Part shown: positions 1 to 4,895 of the stretch, one piece after another | How positions within the stretch are numbered: position 1 is the first letter of the stretch | Layout: each line of letters begins with the position of its first letter | Assembly (NCBI GenBank): GCA_023445955.1 | Contig: JAEXJH010000534.1 | Coordinates: 1-5,325, forward strand | DNA length: 5,325 nt | Direction of reading: 5' to 3' | Source: Pseudomonadota bacterium | GTDB taxonomy: Bacteria > Pseudomonadota > Alphaproteobacteria > Caulobacterales > Caulobacteraceae | Program-made: the position numbers and the translations under genes | The notes under the pieces: model-generated | Seen by the model: only the letters and a program-made list of their open reading frames with translations | Databases searched by the model: none | What the model was told of the DNA's origin: nothing

Positions 1-1
1 C

Positions 2-226
2 GCCCACCACGTGACAGGCTCTGCCGTAAAGACGGCCGAAGGTCTTGGCGTCGATCTGGCCGATCTTAGCTTGGAGCAGTTCCAGGCGATCGAGCCGCGG
101 ATCACCCAGGACGTCTACGCCGTTCTGACTCCGGCCGCCTCGGCGGCCAGCCGCATGAGCTATGGTGGGACGGCTCCCGCCCAGGTCCGCGCCCAGATCG
201 CGCGTTGGAAGGAACTGCTGGCATGA
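2..226 (+). CDS. argH: Argininosuccinate lyase, C-terminal end (5' end outside window)
   Basis: These are the last 74 codons of argininosuccinate lyase, the cytoplasmic enzyme that splits argininosuccinate into arginine and fumarate in the last step of arginine synthesis. The frame is open from base 2 and ends in TGA at 224-226. The visible segment has the usual C-terminal pattern of the family: an AHHVTG start, then a stretch reading [18 protein letters not shown], then [11 protein letters not shown] near the end. The catalytic regions, including the flexible serine loop, lie upstream of the window and cannot be checked. An internal ATG/GTG in this stretch should not be taken as the gene start, because the conserved residues continue to the window edge. 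The stop overlaps the start of the next gene (ATGA), pointing to translational coupling. Identification rests on remembered family resemblance and on the neighbouring lysA. Confidence 0.9.
   Translation, partial: AHHVTGSAVKTAEGLGVDLADLSLEQFQAIEPRITQDVYAVLTPAASAASRMSYGGTAPAQVRAQIARWKELLA
207..214 (+). promoter_or_regulatory. Ribosome binding site of the lptM-like gene
   Basis: The purine run GGAAGGAA ends 8 nt before the ATG at 223 and lies inside the argH coding region. It supports the ATG at 223, not the in-frame TTG at 205, because the run itself falls downstream of 205. The signal peptide is also more typical when translation starts at 223. Confidence 0.7.
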
Positions 227-528
227 TCCGTCGCCCGATCACGATCCTCGCTTTGGCCGCCCTGGCCATCACGGCCACCGCGTGCGGCAAGCAAGGCAAT
301 CTGGAGCGTCCCGCCCCGCTGTGGGATCCGGCCAAGAAGGCCGCCTGGGAAGCAGAGCGCCGCGCGGCCTCGGCCCAGGCCAACCAGCCGGCCCGCGCCG
401 GCGGCGCCCAGGAGATCCGCGACCCGGCCTCCAGCGACCGCACCATTCGCGCCGCCCCGCTGCCCGGCACCAAGGACCCGTTCGGCGGTCCGTCGGCCAA
501 GGGCTTCCCTGGCGCTACCCCCAACTAA
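223..528 (+). CDS. lptM: Small LptM/YifL-like outer-membrane lipoprotein
   Basis: This encodes a 101-residue lipoprotein precursor. It has a positively charged start (MIRR), a hydrophobic stretch at residues 5-19 and a lipobox-like ATAC ending at Cys21, the predicted lipidation site. The mature protein begins [10 protein letters not shown], which fits the CGxxGxLxxP signature of the LptM (formerly YifL) family. E. coli LptM binds the LptD-LptE lipopolysaccharide translocon and helps its oxidative maturation; in many proteobacteria such a gene lies directly upstream of lysA, as here. After the signature the chain is rich in Ala, Pro, Arg and Gly with no visible fold, and it is longer than the E. 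coli protein (67 residues). The start overlaps the argH stop by 4 nt and a good ribosome binding site precedes it. The lipoprotein call is firm; the LptM role is inferred from signature and position. Confidence 0.75.
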   Translation: MIRRPITILALAALAITATACGKQGNLERPAPLWDPAKKAAWEAERRAASAQANQPARAGGAQEIRDPASSDRTIRAAPLPGTKDPFGGPSAKGFPGATPN

Positions 529-537
529 GAGACTCCG

Positions 538-1803
538 TTGAACCACTTCGAGTACGGCCCCGAGGGCCTGGCCTGCGAAGGCGTGCCCCTGGCCCGGATC
601 GCGGCCGAGGTCGGCACGCCCGTCTATGTCTACAGCCGCGCCACGCTGGAGCGGCACTTCACCGTGTTCCGCGACGCCTTGATCGCCGGCGGCGTGGTCG
701 ACCCGCTGGTCGCCTACGCCGTGAAGGCCAATTCCAACGTCGCGGTGCTTAAAGTGCTGGGCGACTTGGGCGCCGGGGCCGACACGGTCTCGGAGGGCGA
801 GGTCCGCCGCGCCCTGGCCGCCGGCATCCCGGCCGAGCGCATCGTCTTCTCCGGCGTCGGCAAGGCCCGCCGCGAGATCGAATTCGCCCTCGAGGCCGGC
901 GTCGCCGAGATCAACGTCGAGTCCGAGCCGGAACTGAACCTGATCGCGGACGTCGCGGCCAGCCTGGGCGTCCGCGCCAAGGTGGCCTTCCGGGTCAATC
1001 CCGACGTCGCGGCCGGCGGCCACGCCAAGATCGCCACCGGCAAGTCCGAGAACAAGTTCGGCGTCTCGTTCGCCGAGGCCGCGCGCCTCTACGCCAACGC
1101 CAGCAACAACGCCAATCTCGAGCCCGTGGGTGTGGCCTGCCACATCGGCAGCCAGATCACCGATCTCGCGCCGATGCGCGCCGCCTTCAGCAAGATGCGG
1201 GGCCTGGTCGAGCAGCTGCTGGGCGAAGGCCTGTCGGTCGAGCGCCTGGACCTGGGCGGCGGCCTGGGCGTGCCCTACTTCAACCACCCCGAACCGCCCT
1301 CGCCCGCCGAGTTCGGCGCGATGGTCGGCGAGGTGACGAAGGGCCTGCCCGTCAAGCTGGCCTTCGAGCCGGGCCGCGTCATCGCCGCCAACGCCGGCGT
1401 GATGGTCTCCGAAGTGATGCACGTCCACGAGCGCCCGGAAGGCCGCAAGTTCCTGGTCATCGACGCGGCCATGAACGACCTGGTCCGCCCGGCCATGTAC
1501 GACGCCATCCACGACATCCGTCCGGTGGTGAAGCGCGCCGGGGAGACGGTCTATGACGTCGTCGGTCCGGTCTGCGAGACCGGCGACACCTTCACCCGCG
1601 ACCGCGCCCTGCCGCCGTTCGCAGCCGGGGACCTGGTGGCCTTCATGTCGGCCGGCGCCTACGGCTCGGCCATGGCCAGCGAGTACAACACCCGCCCGCT
1701 GGTGCCCGAAGTCCTGGTCGACGGCGACCGCTATGCGGTGATCCGCAAGCGGCCGACCTATGACGAGATGCTGGCGCGGGATCTGGTACCGGACTGGGTT
1801 TAA
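538..1803 (+). CDS. lysA: Diaminopimelate decarboxylase
   Basis: LysA is a cytoplasmic PLP enzyme that decarboxylates meso-diaminopimelate to L-lysine, the last step of lysine synthesis. The 421-residue product has the usual family length and all expected landmarks: YAVKAN with the PLP-binding Lys63, HIGSQ at 202-206, the phosphate-binding glycine run GGGLG at 240-244, EPGR at 277-280, CETGD at 346-350 with the catalytic-type Cys346 from the partner subunit, and GAYGSAMASEYN at 373-384 with Tyr375. It is therefore a fold-type III (alanine racemase-like barrel plus beta domain) decarboxylase. The start is a TTG 9 nt after the lipoprotein stop; no closer in-frame ATG exists before the conserved N terminus. 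The preceding AAGAG is only a weak ribosome binding site, so coupling to the upstream gene is likely. It ends 11 nt from the convergent stop of the AbiC-like gene. Confidence 0.97.
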   Translation: MNHFEYGPEGLACEGVPLARIAAEVGTPVYVYSRATLERHFTVFRDALIAGGVVDPLVAYAVKANSNVAVLKVLGDLGAGADTVSEGEVRRALAAGIPAERIVFSGVGKARREIEFALEAGVAEINVESEPELNLIADVAASLGVRAKVAFRVNPDVAAGGHAKIATGKSENKFGVSFAEAARLYANASNNANLEPVGVACHIGSQITDLAPMRAAFSKMRGLVEQLLGEGLSVERLDLGGGLGVPYFNHPEPPSPAEFGAMVGEVTKGLPVKLAFEPGRVIAANAGVMVSEVMHVHERPEGRKFLVIDAAMNDLVRPAMYDAIHDIRPVVKRAGETVYDVVGPVCETGDTFTRDRALPPFAAGDLVAFMSAGAYGSAMASEYNTRPLVPEVLVDGDRYAVIRKRPTYDEMLARDLVPDWV

Positions 1804-1814
1804 CCCGAAATGCT

Positions 1815-1869
1815 CTAGTCGAGCCGGGCACTTGAAAACGCCCCAGAGGGAAAAATCTCAACTAGTCGA
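1815..1869. repeat. 8-bp direct repeat CTAGTCGA at the 3' end of the AbiC-like gene
   Basis: CTAGTCGA occurs at 1815-1822, including the stop codon of the AbiC-like gene, and again at 1862-1869, inside its coding region 47 bp away. It could be a trace of the event that placed or extended the gene's 3' end, but eight bases can recur by chance. Confidence 0.35.
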
Positions 1870-2651
1870 TTTATATAAGGCCGCCTAGGAAAATGCTTTA
1901 AAACTCCATACCTCTTTATCAGATCGCGAAATCCATCTCCAGGCGGAGACATAACGTTCGCAGCCAAAATGATGAGAACATTACTACCCAATTGCGCCCT
2001 TATCAGGTTGGCATACTGGATTTTATCTTCTCTTGAAAAATCTTGAGCATCGACCAATTTAAACGCGTGATACAACGTCCTAAAGTAGGGACCTATTTGA
2101 TTTTCATATCTGGCATGAATGTATTTCTCGTAATTTTCTGAGATGAAATTTTTGTAGTATATATTTGAAGATATTTGATCTACATCTGCGTTTTCACCCC
2201 TTAATATTCCATCACAGGCTCGACTTATTGAACCGAGCGCCGCCTCTCCCTCACTATTTCCCACACGAAAACTTGGGATCATATCCCTCATGAAAGTCAG
2301 CTGCTGAAAGAATGCAGTTTCGAAATTTTGGCGCTTGAAAACGCTGCGAGTTTCCGCGAGCTCATCCCTCTGAGCTCGCAATTCCTCTAACTGAAGCTGG
2401 AGGTCTTGCCTCTGCAGCGACAATTCGCGGCGCTGCATGTCACCCGACCACCAAACCATCGCAAAAGCTAAGGCGGAAAATAGAGCGTTTATGCCGCCGA
2501 AGAGGTCACCAATCTGCCCCGCCACGGCCATCTCATTATTTTGAGCAAAGCCGTAAGCAACTAGTAGCGTGAAAAGCCCCCAGAGCACCCAGCCACCAAC
2601 CGCCAATATGACGACGGTCCGGATGGCGAATGGGGGCTTTTCCGCCGGCAT
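1815..2651 (-). CDS. AbiC-like putative phage abortive infection membrane protein
   Basis: The 278-residue product resembles the putAbiC family, named after lactococcal AbiC, which aborts phage infection. Seen in the sequence: a hydrophobic helix at about 12-34; a second at about 46-68 within GQIGDLFGGINALFSALAF, the most family-typical stretch; a charged, Gln/Leu/Glu-rich predicted coiled coil at about 72-108; then FETAFFQQL (110-118), YFRTLYHAFKLVD (189-201), RAQLGSNVLIILAAN (218-232) and a C-terminal LIKRYGVLKHFP. The likely form is an inner-membrane hairpin with a large cytoplasmic sensor/effector part, but no catalytic motif is visible and the mechanism is unknown. Composition is foreign: bases 2041-2220 count to about 34% GC, against about 75% for a sampled line of lysA. 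The ATG lies 1 nt after the hpt stop with no clear ribosome binding site, suggesting coupling. The frame is intact and of plausible full length. Family call is from memory of the pattern. Confidence 0.8.
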   Translation of the reverse strand: MPAEKPPFAIRTVVILAVGGWVLWGLFTLLVAYGFAQNNEMAVAGQIGDLFGGINALFSALAFAMVWWSGDMQRRELSLQRQDLQLQLEELRAQRDELAETRSVFKRQNFETAFFQQLTFMRDMIPSFRVGNSEGEAALGSISRACDGILRGENADVDQISSNIYYKNFISENYEKYIHARYENQIGPYFRTLYHAFKLVDAQDFSREDKIQYANLIRAQLGSNVLIILAANVMSPPGDGFRDLIKRYGVLKHFPRRPYINRLVEIFPSGAFSSARLD

Positions 2652-2652
2652 C

Positions 2653-3183
2653 TTAGTCCAGCGCGCCGATGTACGGCAGGCCGCGGCTCTTGCCCTCGTC
2701 GTCGAGGCCGTAGCCGACCAGGTAGCGCGCGGGGGCTTCCCAGGCGACGAAGTCGGGCTCCATGCCGCGATCCTTGGGCCAAGGCTTGCGAGCGAAGACG
2801 GCGGTCAGCACTTCGCTGGCCCCGGCGTCCTTCACCAGGCGCGCGGCTTCCGACAGCGACAGGCCGGTGTCGAAGACGTCGTCGACGACCAGGGCGCGGC
2901 GGCCGACCAGCGGGCGCTGAAGGTCGGCGCGGACCTCGCAACGGCCCGTGCTCTTGCGCTCGTCATGGTACGAGGCCAGCCACAGGGCGTCGAACCGCAC
3001 GTCGCGGCCGGCCCTGTAGAGGGCGCGGGTCAGGTCGGCGGCGAACCACAGGCCGCCCGTCAGCAGGCAGACCACGACGGTGTCGTTGTCGATGCGCGGA
3101 GCGATGGCCTCGGCCAGCTTCTGAACCCGTTCGGCGATCTCGGCTTCCGAGATCAGGACTTCAGGTTGTTTGGTGTCATTCAT
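2653..3183 (-). CDS. hpt: Hypoxanthine-type purine phosphoribosyltransferase
   Basis: The 176-residue product is a type I phosphoribosyltransferase, most likely the purine salvage enzyme that joins hypoxanthine or guanine to PRPP to give IMP or GMP in the cytoplasm. In order it shows VLISEAEIAERV at the N terminus, the pyrophosphate-loop region LTGGLWFAADL (41-51), the flexible loop beginning SYHDERKSTG (71-80), the PRPP-binding motif VVDDVFDTGLS (99-109, acidic Asp101 and Asp102), and the C-terminal VGYGLDDEGKSRGLPYIG typical of bacterial Hpt. Two positions depart from the common pattern: LTGG where LKGS is usual, and DD in place of ED in the PRPP motif. The ATG at 3183 overlaps the zitP stop by 8 nt; longer in-frame starts would add a proline/arginine-rich segment lying inside zitP. 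Substrate choice among purines cannot be settled from sequence. Confidence 0.85.
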   Translation of the reverse strand: MNDTKQPEVLISEAEIAERVQKLAEAIAPRIDNDTVVVCLLTGGLWFAADLTRALYRAGRDVRFDALWLASYHDERKSTGRCEVRADLQRPLVGRRALVVDDVFDTGLSLSEAARLVKDAGASEVLTAVFARKPWPKDRGMEPDFVAWEAPARYLVGYGLDDEGKSRGLPYIGALD

Positions 3184-4105
3184 GATGTTCGGGTTCGTGA
3201 GAGTCTGCGGGGGGAGGCGTTTCCTCCCCGCTCTCATGTCCCGAGGGTTCCTGTCCAGCCGCTTCGTGCTCGGCGGGGGCGTCCTGGGCGCCGCGCAGGT
3301 CCAATTCGGGCTCACCGTGGCCTTCGGGCTTCTTCAGGGCCGCCTTCACCGCCTTGGCCGCGCCGGCTTCGGTGGCGAAGCCGATCTGCAGGTCCTTGGC
3401 CGTGCGCGGCGGGTTCAGGAAGGTGATCGAGAAGTGGCGCACCTGACCCGGCGGGATCTTGGCGTCGGCGGCCGCGGCCAACTGGCCGGCTACGCGCTTT
3501 TCCTGCTTGTTCAGCAGCTCGACCCGCAGCGGCGGAGCCAGCACGTCGTGCTCGGTGATGTTGCGGATCGTGCCGGTGACGGTCACGGCGGCGTGGCCGT
3601 CCAGCATCACGGGCTGGGCCTTGATGCTGTCGCGGTCGATCACCAGGCCGATGGTGTTCACCGGCAGCCCGACGGCGGCATAGGCGCCCGCCGAGCCCGG
3701 CAGGATCTTGACCACGTCGATGCGGAAGATCAGGGAGGCGACCACGACCACCGCCATGGCGGCGGCCATGCCGGCCCAGATGACGCCGGTGGCGGTGGCC
3801 TCGCGCAGGCGGCGCTCGGCGTCGGCGCGGGCGCGGAAGACCTTGGGCAGCTCCTCGCCCGGCAGGGCGCTGACGGGCGGCTCCTCGGCGCTTTCGGCGG
3901 CGGGTTCGAGGACGGGTTCGAGGCTCTCGGCCTGGCTGGCCAGGGTCGGGACTTCGGGCTCGTCAAAAAGGTCGTCGACAGCCGCTTCGTTGCGCGCGTT
4001 CCAACGGTGACCGCACGACGCGCAACGCACGACGCGTCCCGCCGCGCCGACCTTGGAGTCGTCGACGAAATAGCGGCTGGCGCACTCCGGACAGGTCAGT
4101 ATCAT
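3176..4105 (-). CDS. zitP: ZitP-like polar zinc-finger membrane protein (MJ0042 zinc ribbon plus DUF3426)
   Basis: The 309-residue product starts MILTCPECASRYFVDD and forms an MJ0042-type zinc ribbon with Cys5, Cys8, Cys28 and Cys31 as ligands, followed by GHRW (Trp35). A Glu/Pro/Ala-rich linker spans about 40-100, one membrane helix lies at about 107-127, and a DUF3426-like domain follows (YAAVGLPVNTIGL at 142-154, VTGTIRNIT at 176-184, PPGQVRHFSITFLNPP at 218-233). The tail after about 262 is acidic and His-rich. This architecture is that of Caulobacter ZitP, a bipolar protein whose zinc finger acts on the pole organiser PopZ and whose C-terminal part serves pilus and motility functions; Arg24, Arg27 and Trp35 fall where I recall the finger's contact residues. 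The start at 4105 is chosen because the family begins at MILTCP; the frame opens further upstream to 4201 without conserved sequence. Its stop overlaps hpt, and it diverges from ftsE. The ZitP name is inferred; the domains are seen. Confidence 0.82.
   Translation of the reverse strand: MILTCPECASRYFVDDSKVGAAGRVVRCASCGHRWNARNEAAVDDLFDEPEVPTLASQAESLEPVLEPAAESAEEPPVSALPGEELPKVFRARADAERRLREATATGVIWAGMAAAMAVVVVASLIFRIDVVKILPGSAGAYAAVGLPVNTIGLVIDRDSIKAQPVMLDGHAAVTVTGTIRNITEHDVLAPPLRVELLNKQEKRVAGQLAAAADAKIPPGQVRHFSITFLNPPRTAKDLQIGFATEAGAAKAVKAALKKPEGHGEPELDLRGAQDAPAEHEAAGQEPSGHESGEETPPPADSHEPEHHE
3211..3229. other. Perfect 7-bp hairpin upstream of hpt, inside the zitP 3' end
   Basis: GGGGAGG (3211-3217) and CCTCCCC (3223-3229) are exact inverted repeats around a 5-nt loop. 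In the leftward transcript the hairpin ends 27 nt before the hpt ATG and holds the only strong purine-rich (GGGGAGGA) stretch near that start. No T-run follows on either strand, so it is not an intrinsic terminator. It may affect hpt translation or mRNA processing, or be a by-product of Gly/Glu/Pro codons in the zitP tail. Confidence 0.4.
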
Positions 4106-4111
4106 GGCCGC

Positions 4112-4116
4112 GAATC
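4112..4116. promoter_or_regulatory. GANTC (CcrM-type) methylation site in the zitP leader
   Basis: GAATC lies 7 bp upstream of the zitP start codon, in the zitP/ftsE divergent region. In Caulobacter and relatives GANTC is methylated by CcrM, and sites near promoters can make transcription depend on replication state through GcrA. The motif is seen directly; the regulatory role is inferred. Confidence 0.45.
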
Positions 4117-4149
4117 GAACGCTCCCCACACACCTAAAGGGGGTCGCTG

Positions 4150-4177
4150 ATTTTAACCCTGATGTCCAGAAACCCAA
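4150..4177 (-). promoter_or_regulatory. Candidate sigma70-type promoter for zitP-hpt-abiC
   Basis: On the minus strand TTGGGT (4177-4172) and TAAAAT (4155-4150) are separated by 16 nt and match the -35 and -10 consensus at four and five of six positions. Transcription would begin near 4142-4144, giving a leader of about 37-39 nt before the zitP ATG. No other promoter-like pair was noted ahead of hpt or the AbiC-like gene, so this one may drive all three. Confidence 0.45.
4153..4160 (+). promoter_or_regulatory. Near-match to a CtrA half-site
   Basis: TTAACCCT differs by one base from the TTAACCAT half-site bound by the cell-cycle regulator CtrA. It overlaps the candidate -10 element of zitP, a position where a bound protein would block transcription, and lies upstream of ftsE. 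There is no second TTAA at the usual 7-nt spacing, so support is weak. Confidence 0.25.
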
Positions 4178-4187
4178 GTGACGCGCC

Positions 4188-4895
4188 TTGCGGATCGACA
4201 CAGAACAGGGCGATGACGCCCTTCCGGTGGTCCGGTTCGACGGCGTCTCTATGCGTTACGGCCGCGCGCCGGAAACCCTAAGGGATATCAGCTTTTCCCT
4301 GCCCCCCGGCAGCTTCCACTTCCTGACCGGCGCGTCGGGCGCGGGCAAGAGTTCGCTGCTCAAGCTGATCTACCTGGCGCACCGTGCGTCACGGGGTCGC
4401 GTCGAGCTTTTCGGGCGTGACGTCAGCCTCACGCACACCGGCGACCTGCCGTTCCTGCGCCGCCGGATCGGCGTGGTGTTCCAGGAATTTCGGCTGCTGG
4501 AGCACCTGTCGGTGTTCGACAACGCCGCCCTGCCGCTGCGCATTCTCAAGCGCAAGCCGGCCACCTATCGCGAGGACGTCGCCGAGCTCCTGAGCTGGGT
4601 CGGCCTGGGCGAGCGCATGCACGCCCTGCCCGCCACGCTGTCGGGCGGCGAAAAGCAGCGCCTGGCCATCGCCCGCGCGGTCGTCGACCGTCCCGACGTG
4701 CTGCTGGCCGACGAGCCGACCGGCAATGTCGATCCGGCCATGTCGCTGCGCCTGCTGCGCCTGTTCGTCGAGTTGAACCGCCTGGGCACCACCGTGCTGA
4801 TCGCCACCCACGACGAGGACCTGGTGGCCCGCGCCGCGCGACCGACGCTGCACCTGGAACACGGCCGCCTGGTCGATGTGGGAGGCCGCGAATGA
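4188..4895 (+). CDS. ftsE: Cell division ATP-binding protein FtsE
   Basis: FtsE is the cytoplasmic ATPase of the FtsEX complex, which works at the division site and, through FtsX, controls septal peptidoglycan hydrolysis; in Caulobacter it supports late constriction. The 235-residue product has the complete ABC ATPase set: Walker A GASGAGKSS (48-56, Lys54), Q-loop VVFQEFRLL (Gln99), signature LSGGEKQR (151-158), Walker B VLLADEP (171-177, Glu176), D-loop GNVD (179-182) and H-loop His208. TGASGAGKSSLLKLIY and FQEFRLL are typical of FtsE among ABC proteins, and the adjacent ftsX confirms it. The first possible start is the TTG at 4188, preceded by an in-frame stop at 4179 and only a weak purine stretch. 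A GTG at 4227 would give a start closer to the usual FtsE N terminus (VVRFDGVSMRYG), so the true start is uncertain. The stop overlaps the ftsX start by 4 nt. Confidence 0.95.
   Translation: MRIDTEQGDDALPVVRFDGVSMRYGRAPETLRDISFSLPPGSFHFLTGASGAGKSSLLKLIYLAHRASRGRVELFGRDVSLTHTGDLPFLRRRIGVVFQEFRLLEHLSVFDNAALPLRILKRKPATYREDVAELLSWVGLGERMHALPATLSGGEKQRLAIARAVVDRPDVLLADEPTGNVDPAMSLRLLRLFVELNRLGTTVLIATHDEDLVARAARPTLHLEHGRLVDVGGRE
4880..4885 (+). promoter_or_regulatory. Ribosome binding site of ftsX
   Basis: GGGAGG sits 6 nt before the ftsX ATG at 4892, inside the end of ftsE. It fixes the ftsX start and suggests ftsX can be initiated strongly on its own as well as by coupling through the ATGA overlap. 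Confidence 0.7.

Noticed and set aside
205..222. Upstream TTG start for the lipoprotein gene
   Set aside because: It would add MEGTAG before the signal peptide and lies before the ribosome binding site at 207-214; ATG at 223 fits a lipoprotein signal better.
160..1512. Long open frame (450 codons) on the minus strand
   Set aside because: It runs antisense to argH, the lipoprotein gene and lysA, reads as Gly/Ala/Arg/Asp-rich low-complexity protein, and is explained by high GC at third positions of lysA codons.
1796..1806. GGGTTTAACCC as a terminator for lysA
   Set aside because: The stem is at most 3-5 bp with an impossibly small loop at full pairing and has no T-run, so it is not a credible intrinsic terminator.
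1850..2650. Insertion sequence or prophage fragment as source of the AT-rich segment
   Set aside because: No transposase, integrase, terminal inverted repeats, att-like repeat or phage structural gene is present; the segment is filled by one intact gene.
2569..4150. Open frames on the plus strand at 2569-3426 and 3170-4150
   Set aside because: Both are antisense to hpt and zitP, whose minus-strand products have complete recognisable motifs; the plus-strand products show none.
4106..4201. Longer zitP reading frame beginning at 4201
   Set aside because: The added 32 residues cross the candidate promoter and the ftsE start and resemble no domain, while the zinc ribbon family normally begins at MILTCP.
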